Shown here piece after piece: positions 25,521-33,341 of a stretch of DNA of 36,236 nt. The notes beneath the pieces are model-generated. The model saw only the letters and a program-made list of their open reading frames with translations. It ran no database searches and was not told the DNA's origin. The stretch lies in NCBI GenBank assembly GCA_022821965.1, contig JAJECN010000004.1, positions 1 to 36,236 on the forward strand, written 5' to 3'. Every line of letters starts with the position of its first letter. Position 1 is the first letter of the stretch. Both the position numbers and the translations under genes were made by a program. The stretch is from Candidatus Poribacteria bacterium. Lineage in GTDB: Bacteria; Poribacteria; WGA-4E; WGA-3G.

Positions 25521-25539
25521 GATAATGAGTTTCATTCTC
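25521..25539. promoter_or_regulatory. Fur-box-like operator next to the monooxygenase start
   Basis: GATAATGAGTTTCATTCTC is 17 bases before ATG 25556, just ahead of AAGGAG. It likely governs the heme locus together with the box at 25344. Confidence 0.8.
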
Positions 25540-25555
25540 AATAAGGAGAAAGTAC

Positions 25556-25912
25556 ATGATAACCGTTGCGAACCGAATCTATGTCGCCCCTGAATATCAG
25601 GACGAATTTGAGAAGCGGTTCCGAAATCGGGCGCGTCTTGTTGACGGAATGCCAGGGTTTATTTCCAACCAGGTCCTGCGTCCCGTCAATGAAGGGGATC
25701 CGTATATCGTTTTTACACTCTGGGAATCACGAAAGGATTTTGAAAACTGGGTAGAATCCGAGGAATTCCGTAAAGGGCACGCTCAATCCGGCACGTTGCC
25801 GAAAGAGGCATTCACGCAATCCAACAAACTTGAACTTCACGAGGTGTTCCTCGATTCCGCTCGAGCAGACCTGAAAGAGGAACCACCAGGGGGTCCTTTT
25901 AAAGTTCACTAA
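25556..25912 (+). CDS. IsdG/HmoA-type heme-degrading monooxygenase (ABM domain)
   Basis: This is a 118-residue antibiotic-biosynthesis-monooxygenase-fold protein of the IsdG/HmoA class, which opens the heme ring and frees iron in the cytoplasm. The triad that positions heme in IsdG appears to be kept: N6, W65 and H75, with the Trp-His spacing of 10 as in IsdG. The core IVFTLWESRKDFENWVESEEF is typical. AAGGAG precedes ATG 25556 and a Fur box lies immediately upstream. The C-terminal extra residues (DLKEEPPGGPFKVH) are a short tail. Its place at the head of a heme-uptake locus strongly supports heme degradation over antibiotic synthesis. Confidence 0.88.
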   Translation: MITVANRIYVAPEYQDEFEKRFRNRARLVDGMPGFISNQVLRPVNEGDPYIVFTLWESRKDFENWVESEEFRKGHAQSGTLPKEAFTQSNKLELHEVFLDSARADLKEEPPGGPFKVH

Positions 25913-26132
25913 AAAAAAATAAGAGCAGAAAAAGCGACGCAAGAAACAGGACATGCTCCCAACTGCCAATTGTTAGCTACTGTCCATGTTTCTGGGGGAA
26001 TTATACATACGTCGATGACAAATCGACAGCGTTTTGCGTACTACGGGTGCTTTGCGCGTGCCCGATGCCTTCTCTGCCTTAATTAGAATACGCTATCAGC
26101 CCCGCGATTGTCAAGAGAATTTGGAGATGAAC

Positions 26133-26405
26133 ATGCCAAGTCCGACAAATACAGCGTCATTTGAAAAAACGGTGAGAAAAATGGAGAAACAGCGCCGACG
26201 GTCGCCATACTCCTTTCTACCGCTTTCATGGAGCAGAGGTGCGTTTCTAAAATGGCTCCGACGAACACACGCATGGCTTGGACTATGGGGAGCGACTTTG
26301 GACATACTGCTTTGGACGCGTTTACACGGACCACGGTTGCTTGCGGCGGGGCTTATCTTCGGGGCCTTAACCCTTGCTATTATCTTTGTTTGGCGAACCT
26401 TCTAA
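26133..26405 (+). CDS. small membrane protein, possibly a reduced PepSY-TM-like protein
   Basis: This is a 90-residue protein with a basic N-terminus (EKTVRKMEKQRRRSP), the segment FLKWLRRTHAWLGLWGA and a C-terminal hydrophobic helix (LLAAGLIFGALTLAIIFVW). RRTHAWLGLWG resembles the first helix of PepSY-associated membrane proteins found near TonB receptors, but the periplasmic PepSY domain is absent. GGAG at 26123-26126 with a 6-base spacer supports ATG 26133 over in-frame ATGs at 26034 and 26127. It ends 19 bases before the receptor start, so it is probably in the same transcript. The function is unknown and the family tie is tentative. Confidence 0.6.
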   Translation: MPSPTNTASFEKTVRKMEKQRRRSPYSFLPLSWSRGAFLKWLRRTHAWLGLWGATLDILLWTRLHGPRLLAAGLIFGALTLAIIFVWRTF

Positions 26406-26424
26406 CGGACGCAAGAGGAAAATT

Positions 26425-28398
26425 ATGCTTTCAAACAAAACACACTGCGCAAAATGGTGCTTACATATAATGCTAAACCTTGTTTTAGGACTGCTTGCAT
26501 TCGCACTATTGAGTTCAGCAGAGAACAGCGGCAATACCGCCGAAACCGATGGTGCCACGGAATTAGAACCGGTCGTGGTGACGGCAACAAGGACACCACA
26601 ACGCTTGGAAGACACCCCTGTCATTACAAACCTCATCACACGCGACGAGATCGAAGCAACGGGAGCAGAGAACGTTGGAGAGGTATTAGAACATACAGCA
26701 GGCATTATTATCCATCGTGATGGACACGGCGACGGTGTTCAACTCCAAGGACTTGACTCTGAATACGTGCTAATTCTCGTGGATGGTGAACCACAAGTTG
26801 GACGTATCGCAGGTAAACTCGACATGGCACGGTTTGCTGTCGAAAACGTTGAGCGGATAGAAATCGTGAAAGGCGCAACTGCTTCTCTTTTCGGGAGTGA
26901 TGCACTCGGTGGTGTTATCAACATCATCACCCGCAAAGCGACTTCGCCCTTTTCCGTCCAACTCTCCCAAAGTTTTGAGCAAAACAACGCACTCGACAGC
27001 CGAGGCACGCTTGAATGGCAACGTAATAAACTTAACGCTCTTTTAACACTCAGTAGGAATCAGCGCGATCCGATCGATTTGGATCCGTCCGATCTCACAA
27101 CCACAATCGACGGTTATGCCAATGTGACGGGCTCTGCACGGACAGCGTATCAACTCACACCAGCGACGAACCTTGTGTTTTCTGGACAGTATTTCATGCA
27201 GAATCAAGAAGGTATCAGCGATAGCGGTTCCGTCGTTTTTGATAGGTTTGGCGATATTGAAAACTTCAGTGGAAGTTTGGGAATAGAACATGAATTCGGA
27301 AATGGTAGACAGAGAACACCTGAAACTTTGCTAACTGCCAAACTCTATGCAACCCGATATGACGATGAATCAAAAGTTATTGAGCGCGAAACTGCGGCAG
27401 TCAGTTCCCAAAATATCACCATCCAAGACTTGGTCAAAGGTGAAGTGCAGTTTAACATGACGGTCTGGGAAAAACACCAGCTCACGCTCGGTGGAGATGT
27501 CGTTCTTGAAAATCTTCAATCCCAGCGGATTACCGGTGGAGAGCGCGATATCTTTACCAATTCTCTCTTTGCACAGAACCAATTCCGTCCCATCTCCGCG
27601 CTTGCGGTTGTCATTGGTGGACGTTTAGACAACCACTCTGAATTCGGCACACACTTCAGCCCAAAGTTAAGTGCTATGTATCGGGTGACTGACGATTTCC
27701 GCTTCCGTTTTTCTTATGGGCAAGGGTTCCGCGCACCAGACTTTAAAAATCTCTATCTCGATTTTACCAATGTGACAGCCGGCTACCAAGTGTTAGGCAA
27801 TCCGAGCCTTCAACCCGAATCCTCACATAACTGGAATCTCGGAGTGGAATATGAGATATTCAACAGTTTGCTCGGTAGGATCCACGTGTATCGCAACGAC
27901 TTGCAAAATCTGATTGAAGCGGAACGCATCGGGAAAAGCGCAGCGGGTGGAAGTAAGTTTGAATATCAAAACATCAGCAGCGCATACACAGAAGGGACTG
28001 ATATTGAAGTCGTTATCGGTTCAATAGGCGGGTTCACCTCAACCGTTGGATACGCTTATCTCCGCGGTGCAGATAAGGAGAGCGGATTGCCTTTACTGAA
28101 CCGTTCCACACACAACGGCACACTCAAACTGGCGTACCTGCATTCAAATAGTGGTGTTCAGGTTGACTTACGTGGACGATATGCCAGCCAGTGGGGCCTC
28201 TATGATGATGGCGACAAGGTATTGGAACCTGAAGAACTCGCACCAAGTTATTGGGTCTGGAACATTCGTGCTTCAAAGACACTTTTCAAAATATTCAAAG
28301 CCTCAATTGGATGTAACAATATTTTTGACTTCAAAATTCCTACTTTTTATACCTTCACGGGCCGCTCATTTTATGGCGGTCTCTCTTTAACCTATTAA
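26425..28398 (+). CDS. hmuR: TonB-dependent heme receptor-like protein (HmuR type)
   Basis: This is a 657-residue outer-membrane receptor. A signal helix and EPVVVTATRTPQRLEDTPV lead into the plug (VLEHTAGIIIHRDGHGDGVQLQGLDSEYVLILVDG, VERIEIVKGATASLFGSDALGGVINIIT). The barrel carries FRAP and NPSL about 30 residues apart, the FRAP/NPxL motif pair of heme receptors. The histidine that many heme receptors have between those motifs is missing here. The neighbouring HmuY genes suggest heme is handed over by a partner, as in the HmuR/HmuY pair of Porphyromonas. I chose ATG 26425 because AAGAGGA lies upstream and a signal peptide then follows. It ends 13 bases before hmuY. Confidence 0.85.
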   Translation: MLSNKTHCAKWCLHIMLNLVLGLLAFALLSSAENSGNTAETDGATELEPVVVTATRTPQRLEDTPVITNLITRDEIEATGAENVGEVLEHTAGIIIHRDGHGDGVQLQGLDSEYVLILVDGEPQVGRIAGKLDMARFAVENVERIEIVKGATASLFGSDALGGVINIITRKATSPFSVQLSQSFEQNNALDSRGTLEWQRNKLNALLTLSRNQRDPIDLDPSDLTTTIDGYANVTGSARTAYQLTPATNLVFSGQYFMQNQEGISDSGSVVFDRFGDIENFSGSLGIEHEFGNGRQRTPETLLTAKLYATRYDDESKVIERETAAVSSQNITIQDLVKGEVQFNMTVWEKHQLTLGGDVVLENLQSQRITGGERDIFTNSLFAQNQFRPISALAVVIGGRLDNHSEFGTHFSPKLSAMYRVTDDFRFRFSYGQGFRAPDFKNLYLDFTNVTAGYQVLGNPSLQPESSHNWNLGVEYEIFNSLLGRIHVYRNDLQNLIEAERIGKSAAGGSKFEYQNISSAYTEGTDIEVVIGSIGGFTSTVGYAYLRGADKESGLPLLNRSTHNGTLKLAYLHSNSGVQVDLRGRYASQWGLYDDGDKVLEPEELAPSYWVWNIRASKTLFKIFKASIGCNNIFDFKIPTFYTFTGRSFYGGLSLTY

Positions 28399-28411
28399 TA
28401 CCAGAAAGGAT

Positions 28412-29074
28412 ATGAAAGACATGACACGGCTCATGATTTACATAACTTCACTGTTAGTTTTCACCGTCAGCACCGCTGTCCTTACAGCGTCTGCTGAACT
28501 TCATCAACATACACTCACGATTGATGCGACCGATCGTGAGAATTGGGCGTATATCAGCCTCACCAAAGGTGAAACGGTTGATATAGCCGATCCGGCATCC
28601 TCAATGGCGTGGGACCTCGGTTTTAAGCGGACCGCGGTCATCGTCAATGGGGGTGCCAGCGGTCCCGGAAAAACCGGGGCATTGGTTTTGAAGGACATCT
28701 CTTTTGAAGACATCCTCGAAGCCCCAGAAGACGACTACGTTTCAGACACTGAGCAAATTGCGACCTTTGCGCGAGGCGACGGTTGGTACACCTACACTGG
28801 ACCGCCGAATCATTGGGTCTTGCCGAACCCGAAAGTCTACGTTTTGCGGATCGCCGCTGACACAAAGGCACAGCCTGCAAGCCCGTATAACTACGCGAAA
28901 GTCCGCTTTATCGGTTATTACGAGAACAACGAAACCAAAGAGGGTTCGGGATACATCAGCATAGAATATGCTTTGCAAGACGATGGCACCCGTGCCTTTG
29001 TTGAATCTGTTCCCACAAGCGTTGATGCAAAGGGAAAGTTAACAACGATGTGGGCGGCACTCAAATTAAAGTAA
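28412..29074 (+). CDS. hmuY: HmuY-family heme-binding protein, secreted form
   Basis: This is a 220-residue HmuY-fold protein. A signal peptide ends in a type I site (TAVLTASA|E), and there is no lipobox Cys, so it should be a soluble periplasmic or secreted hemophore. The HmuY core is plain: IDATDRENWAYISL, AWDLGFKRTAVIVNGGASGPG, GDGWYTYTGPPNHWVLPNPKVYVLR, YAKVRFIGYY and the final strand GYISIEYALQ. One His (about 135) lies in the loop where HmuY heme ligands occur; other ligands cannot be set by eye. AAAGGA before ATG 28412 has a short spacer; ATG 28421 is the alternative. It lies directly behind the receptor in the Fur-controlled locus. Confidence 0.88.
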   Translation: MKDMTRLMIYITSLLVFTVSTAVLTASAELHQHTLTIDATDRENWAYISLTKGETVDIADPASSMAWDLGFKRTAVIVNGGASGPGKTGALVLKDISFEDILEAPEDDYVSDTEQIATFARGDGWYTYTGPPNHWVLPNPKVYVLRIAADTKAQPASPYNYAKVRFIGYYENNETKEGSGYISIEYALQDDGTRAFVESVPTSVDAKGKLTTMWAALKLK

Positions 29075-29098
29075 TAGGCACGCTCCGCCGTGCCGTAA
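29068..29098. repeat. 31-base hairpin repeat at the hmuY stop, copy 2
   Basis: The repeat overlaps the HmuY stop codon and carries GGCACG (29077-29082), a CTCCGC loop and CGTGCC (29089-29094). It matches 16269-16299 with one difference. Confidence 0.7.
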
Positions 29099-29109
29099 GG
29101 AGATTAGAA

Positions 29110-29340
29110 ATGGGATACAAAGCAGAATTTTTATCGCAAGCCGAGGTATGTGCTATCTATCAATGTCTTGATGGGCATATCCATTTCAAATATCGCACCT
29201 TAGACATCGCTATGGATACCTGCGATTTTCAGCAGGTCGCCGAAGTTTTTATCAAAGCCCTCCATGTTTTACAGAAGGCTGAAAAACCAACAACTGAAGA
29301 GATCGATTTGGAAAACATGGATGCACATGTGAAAGTTTAG
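29110..29340 (+). CDS. 76-residue protein between two hmuY genes, unknown function
   Basis: This is a short acidic protein, MGYKAEFLSQAEVCAIYQCL and onward, with Cys at 14, 20 and 38 and a GHIHFKY segment. No signal peptide is present, so it should be cytoplasmic. AAGGAG at about 29097-29102 supports ATG 29110 over ATG 29050, which would overlap the hmuY tail. The Cys/His pattern followed by a helix recalls small proteins seen in Bacteroidetes-type heme loci (DUF6686-like), but I cannot confirm this. The location between secreted and lipid-anchored HmuY genes suggests a heme- or iron-related cytoplasmic role. Confidence 0.65.
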   Translation: MGYKAEFLSQAEVCAIYQCLDGHIHFKYRTLDIAMDTCDFQQVAEVFIKALHVLQKAEKPTTEEIDLENMDAHVKV

Positions 29341-29373
29341 CCAGAATTGTAGGGAAACCATTGAGACTTCATA

Positions 29374-29493
29374 TTATAGTAGAATCCGAAAATATGTTTA
29401 CAGTCCGTCAGGGAACAAACCCCCACTGCCGCTGGCGAGGTTTGTAACCTCGCCCTTGTGTTGGTGTATAAGTAATCACGGAATCTACTATAA
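29374..29493. repeat. MITE-like element, copy 2
   Basis: TTATAGTAGAATCCG (29374-29388) and CGGAATCTACTATAA (29479-29493) pair at 14 of 15 positions. The 120-base interior contains a hairpin GGCGAGG...CCTCGCC near 29433-29453. It shares end sequence and hairpin style with 4784-4958. It sits between the 76-residue gene and the second HmuY gene. Confidence 0.7.
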
Positions 29494-29535
29494 TAACCCA
29501 ATTTCCCTACATTTTTTTAACCCTGAAGAAAGACA

Positions 29536-29552
29536 GGCACAGCATCTGTGCC
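29536..29552. repeat. short hairpin before lipoprotein hmuY
   Basis: GGCACAG (29536-29542) and CTGTGCC (29546-29552) form a 7-bp stem with CAT loop, 22 bases before the start of the second HmuY gene. It could affect translation or mark a processing site. Confidence 0.4.
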
Positions 29553-29574
29553 GTTTCCCGATAGGAGAATTATC

Positions 29575-30294
29575 ATGGAAACAGTCAGAAAATTTATGAA
29601 CCGCCAGCTTTTAACGCGCAGCTTGCAAACGCATACTGCAAAAACCTGCCTTGTGTTTCTACTCGGCATCCTCGTTCTTTCCAGTTTCGGATGCGGCCCC
29701 GTTGACGAGGACGATCTCGATCAGTTGCTTCAACCGGAGGAAACCGAAGATTCAACGCCGACATTAGTCACAGAGACTGATGCACAAACACCCGTTGAGG
29801 AACCCGCATTAGAATCGGTAACCTTCACAATCGACGCAACAAACAGAGAAGCGTGGGCATATTTCTCTTTTGCGTCCGGGGACACCGTTGACGTTGCGGA
29901 CGCCGAAAACTCGGAGGCGTGGGACATCGGATTCCAGCGGACGCAAGTCAAACTCAACGGTGGTGTCAGCGGACCAGGGATGGGTAGTGTCGTTATGCTC
30001 ACTGAAACAACATTTGAGGCGGTAACTGTAGCACCCGCGGACGGATACCTCTCTGATACAGACGACACGCTTGCAATCGTTCCGCAAAGTGAAAAAGGCT
30101 GGTATATCTACACTGGACCACCACTACACCAAGTTCTTCCTTTGGAGGGCAGAGTGTTTGTCGTGAAAGCCGCTGACGGTACATTCGCCAAGATTCGTTT
30201 TATCGGGTATTACAAAGATAACGAAAATAAGAAGGACAGCGGTTTCATTACATTTGAATACGTCCACCAACCGGACGGCAGTCGTAACTTCTAA
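29575..30294 (+). CDS. HmuY-family heme-binding lipoprotein
   Basis: This is a 239-residue second HmuY. In contrast to the first copy it has a lipobox, SFGC (Cys40), so it should be anchored to the outer membrane. An acidic, Thr/Pro-rich linker follows (residues about 43-80). The core is the same: IDATNREAWAYFSFASGDTV, AWDIGFQRTQVKLNGGVSGPG, GWYIYTGPPLHQVLPLEGRVFVV, KIRFIGYYKDN. A His (LHQ) lies in the loop matching the NHW loop of the first copy. TAGGAG at 29562-29567 supports ATG 29575 over ATG 29548. It probably sits on the surface to receive heme and pass it to the receptor. Confidence 0.88.
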   Translation: METVRKFMNRQLLTRSLQTHTAKTCLVFLLGILVLSSFGCGPVDEDDLDQLLQPEETEDSTPTLVTETDAQTPVEEPALESVTFTIDATNREAWAYFSFASGDTVDVADAENSEAWDIGFQRTQVKLNGGVSGPGMGSVVMLTETTFEAVTVAPADGYLSDTDDTLAIVPQSEKGWYIYTGPPLHQVLPLEGRVFVVKAADGTFAKIRFIGYYKDNENKKDSGFITFEYVHQPDGSRNF

Positions 30295-30342
30295 AGTCAG
30301 TACAACAAAGAACTCTACACTGAACAACTGAACAACGAGTTC

Positions 30343-30414
30343 ATGAGGCATTGGGTATGGAACATTACGTATGAATCTCCTTAACTCAAACGCGTTCCAT
30401 GCCCAGCGACTCAT
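30343..30414. repeat. long imperfect hairpin between hmuY2 and hmuT
   Basis: The 21-base arms 30343-30363 and 30394-30414 pair at 17 of 21 positions around a 30-base loop, ending 39 bases before hmuT. The sequence next to the right arm, ATACCATTTCTGA (30413-30425), matches the end of the MITE at 10145. It might set the HmuY:HmuTUV expression ratio. Confidence 0.55.
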
Positions 30415-30453
30415 ACCATTTCTGAATAAATACTTCTCATTAAGGAGGACATA

Positions 30454-31407
30454 ATGCAAATCTTACGTTCAGACCTGTGTAAGGCGTGGCTATTAAGCGT
30501 TTCGATTTTCATTCTATTTGGTGCCCTACTCTGCCTTGCCGTCGCAGCGTCAATTGAGGTCATAGATGCAGAGGGCAAAAACGTAGCCATCACATCATCA
30601 GAGCGTATTGTGAGTCTCAACGGCAGTACTACCGAAATCCTATTCGCACTAGGTGTCGGCGACAATGTGGTCGGTTGCGATGCCTCATCGACGTATCCGA
30701 AAGGCGTAAAGGAGAAACTTCCAAGCGTCGGGTATCAGTATGGACTCAATGCCGAGGGAATCCTCTCCCTGAATCCAACACTCGTGATTGGACGTGACGA
30801 TGTGAGACCACCGCAAGTTGTGCCACAACTGCGCATGGCGGGCGTAACCGTTTTATTGCTTAAGGAACCCCGCAGTTTTGAGACAGCCAAACAACGGCTG
30901 CTAACTATCGGTAAAGCAGTCGGACGCGAGAAAAAAGCGCAGGAACTGACAAAGAGTTTGGAGGCAGATATCAAGGCGTTAGAAACCAAACTCGCTTCTC
31001 AAAAAGAGCAGCCGAAACAGAAGGCACTGTTCCTCTATTTGCGAGGCACACAAACGACTTTGGTGTTAGGGACAGATACCGCACCCGGAGCAATGTTTGA
31101 TATTGTCGGTGCCGAAAATGCAGCAGGAAACATCAAAGGAAATAAACCGATGACAGCAGAAGCGGTAATCGCTGCGCAACCGGATGTCTATGTGCTGTTT
31201 ACCACAGGTCTGAAATCTATTGGTGGGGTTGATGGATTGCTCAAACTGCCCGGCTTAGCACACACGCCTGCTGGACAAAACAGACGCGTCGTGACGCTCG
31301 ATGGACAATACTTGTCCGGATTCGGTCCTCGCTGTGGACGCGCTGCGCTTGACCTATTCCGAGGCATCTACGAAACAGAGGGATATTTCGCTGCAACAGA
31401 CGAATGA
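30454..31407 (+). CDS. hmuT: periplasmic heme-binding protein of ABC transporter
   Basis: This is a 317-residue periplasmic substrate-binding protein of the helical-backbone metal-receptor class. The signal peptide (LLSVSIFILFGALLCLAVAAS) is clear. SSERIVSLNGSTTEILFALGVGDNVVGCD and the GYQYGLNAEGILSLNPTLVIG segment match HmuT/ShuT-type heme binders, in which a Tyr near this position binds heme. The second lobe (MTAEAVIAAQPDVYVLF) is complete. AAGGAGG precedes ATG 30454. Its stop overlaps the permease start by ATGA, so translation is coupled. Confidence 0.87.
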   Translation: MQILRSDLCKAWLLSVSIFILFGALLCLAVAASIEVIDAEGKNVAITSSERIVSLNGSTTEILFALGVGDNVVGCDASSTYPKGVKEKLPSVGYQYGLNAEGILSLNPTLVIGRDDVRPPQVVPQLRMAGVTVLLLKEPRSFETAKQRLLTIGKAVGREKKAQELTKSLEADIKALETKLASQKEQPKQKALFLYLRGTQTTLVLGTDTAPGAMFDIVGAENAAGNIKGNKPMTAEAVIAAQPDVYVLFTTGLKSIGGVDGLLKLPGLAHTPAGQNRRVVTLDGQYLSGFGPRCGRAALDLFRGIYETEGYFAATDE

Positions 31408-32429
31408 CCCTTTTCGTATCAGTTTTAAGAAAGATGCAAAAGCGAACCAAGATCCTGTTAACCCTCATCGGTCTACTCCCAATATCTATATGTGTTGCGG
31501 CAGGTATAGGTGCATATCAGATTCTACCATGGCGTATCCCTGAAATCCTATTTTTCCGAGAAGATGGTTTTGCAGTCCTTGTCCACGTGCGTTTTCCACG
31601 CGTTATTCTATCCGCTGCTGTTGGTGCAATGTTAGCCATTTCCGGTGCGACGCTGCAAGGCATCTTTCGCAATCCGCTTGCAGACCCAGGGTTAATCGGT
31701 GTCACAGCAGGTGCAGGGTTAGGTGCGACACTCTGGATTGTCCTAATCGGTGGCGGTGCGTTAGGCGTATGGGGACTTCCTATCGCTGCCTTCGGATGTG
31801 GAATACTCGTAACCATCGGTGTATGGAAAATCGCGGAGGAACAAGGAAGAGTCCGTACATTGACGCTACTGCTGGCTGGTATTGCACTCAACAGTTTCGC
31901 TGGAGCCGGGATCGGATTAATGACCTTCCTTGCTGACGATGAGCAGCTGCGAAGTTTGACTTTTTGGTTGCTCGGCGGCTTCGGTGGCGCGACGTGGCAC
32001 GTTGTTTTCGTAACGCTGCCGATCGCAGCGATAGGGTTACTTGTCCTGTCACGGCAAGCAGCCGCGCTGAACGCGATGAGTCTGGGAGAGTCCGAAGCCT
32101 ATCACCTCGGCGTTTCAACAGAAACTTTGAAAAGATGGGCAGTTTTCGGTGTCGCGCTTACGGTAGGCGCAGCGGTTTCAGCAGCAGGTGGTATTGGTTT
32201 CGTCGGACTCGTTGTCCCACATCTCCTGCGCCTCTTAGGGGGCGCAGACCATCGGTATGTCCTCCCCGGTTCAGCAGTCGGCGGTGCTATACTACTTGTC
32301 TCGGCAGATCTATTTTCACGGACGGTTGTTGCCCCCGCTGAATTGCCCGTTGGCATCGTCACCGCCTTGATTGGCGGTCCATTCTTTCTATGGCTACTGC
32401 TCAAATTCAAACGTGAGGTTTTTTTATAG
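31404..32429 (+). CDS. hmuU: heme ABC transporter permease (FecCD/BtuC family)
   Basis: This is a 341-residue inner-membrane permease with about ten helices. It has the family segments VRFPRVILSAAVGAMLAISGATLQGIFRNPLADPGLIGVTAGAG and GGIGFVGLVVPHLLRLLGGADHRYVLP, the latter the cytoplasmic loop that contacts the ATPase. It starts at 31404, where ATGA overlaps the hmuT stop; ATG 31434 is a weaker alternative. It pairs with the ATPase 28 bases downstream. Confidence 0.9.
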   Translation: MTLFVSVLRKMQKRTKILLTLIGLLPISICVAAGIGAYQILPWRIPEILFFREDGFAVLVHVRFPRVILSAAVGAMLAISGATLQGIFRNPLADPGLIGVTAGAGLGATLWIVLIGGGALGVWGLPIAAFGCGILVTIGVWKIAEEQGRVRTLTLLLAGIALNSFAGAGIGLMTFLADDEQLRSLTFWLLGGFGGATWHVVFVTLPIAAIGLLVLSRQAAALNAMSLGESEAYHLGVSTETLKRWAVFGVALTVGAAVSAAGGIGFVGLVVPHLLRLLGGADHRYVLPGSAVGGAILLVSADLFSRTVVAPAELPVGIVTALIGGPFFLWLLLKFKREVFL

Positions 32430-32457
32430 GAAATCACTGCTACAGAGGGCTGAAAAA

Positions 32458-33228
32458 ATGATTGAATTGGAAGAGGTCGGTTACCGAATTGGCAAGAATT
32501 GGTTAGTGCGGGACATCAACGTCACAATTGAGAAAGGAACGTTATGGGGAATTGTTGGTCCCAACGGTGCGGGGAAATCTACACTTTTGCGATTAATTTC
32601 CGGGGAACTGTTGCCAACGACCGGCGAAATTCGTCTCCTCGACAAACCCATTCACAAATACGAACCAAAAGAATTGGCACGCCTTCGCGCCTATCTTCAG
32701 CAAAAACGGGACCTAAACTTCCCGTTTACCACCTTGGAAATTGTCCTGTTTGGACGACACCCGTACCTCAACGGTACAAAAGAGACTACCACCGACCTTT
32801 TAATCGCCAAGGAAGCACTGCGGCAGGTTGAAGCCGACATGTTCGCGGAACGACTCTATCCGACCCTGTCCGGCGGCGAGGCGAGCCGTGTTGACATCGC
32901 ACGGATCCTCACACAAGCCCCGGACCTGTTTCTGTTAGACGAACCAACAAACCACCTGGATCCGAGACACCAAGTGCAGATACTTAACCTATGCAAAACG
33001 GTCTGTGACGGAGGTAAAACCGTTATCACAGCGATCCACGACTTGAACCTCGCGTCAATGTATGCCGACCAACTCTTACTGTTGAAAGAGGGAATCCCTA
33101 TCGCGTGTGGTCCGCCTGAAGTCGTGCTAACCTTGGATCAGCTATCGGAAACTTACGGTATCCCGTTTGAGGTGTTGTCTCACCCGGATGGATATCCATG
33201 GGTGATGCCGAGTTTGAATACTTCTTAG
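32458..33228 (+). CDS. hmuV: heme ABC transporter ATP-binding protein
   Basis: This is a 256-residue ABC ATPase. Walker A is GPNGAGKST (34-42), the signature is LSGGEASRVDIARIL, Walker B is LFLLDEPTNHLD and the switch His lies in AIHDLNLAS. This spacing and the GEASRVDIARIL signature fit HmuV/FecE-type importers. An AGAGGG ribosome binding site supports ATG 32458; the longer frame from 32371 would overlap hmuU. It powers transport by HmuT/HmuU. Confidence 0.92.
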   Translation: MIELEEVGYRIGKNWLVRDINVTIEKGTLWGIVGPNGAGKSTLLRLISGELLPTTGEIRLLDKPIHKYEPKELARLRAYLQQKRDLNFPFTTLEIVLFGRHPYLNGTKETTTDLLIAKEALRQVEADMFAERLYPTLSGGEASRVDIARILTQAPDLFLLDEPTNHLDPRHQVQILNLCKTVCDGGKTVITAIHDLNLASMYADQLLLLKEGIPIACGPPEVVLTLDQLSETYGIPFEVLSHPDGYPWVMPSLNTS

Positions 33229-33256
33229 AAGCTGCATCCATACTTTTGAAAAAAAC

Positions 33257-33285
33257 TTGAAATTCGTTCTAACATCAGATATACT
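33257..33285 (+). promoter_or_regulatory. sigma70-type promoter of the ferritin-like gene
   Basis: TTGAAA (33257-33262) and TATACT (33280-33285) have a 17-base spacer, 56 bases before the gene. There is no Fur box here, consistent with storage being expressed apart from uptake. Confidence 0.65.
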
Positions 33286-33341
33286 GATAGATGCAATCAT
33301 AAGAACTGAAATTCCAACACTTTAATCACAGGAGACACATC

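Larger units (their letters stand above)
25131..25555 (+). other. 425-base regulatory region upstream of the heme locus
   Basis: No convincing gene is visible. In order it holds a possible weak terminator (25131-25149), a possible promoter TTAACC-17-TATAAT (25180-25208), a stronger one at 25267-25296, a Fur box (25344), a stretch resembling part of the 5713-5752 leader, a GC hairpin (25484-25508) and a second Fur box (25521). Confidence 0.65.
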
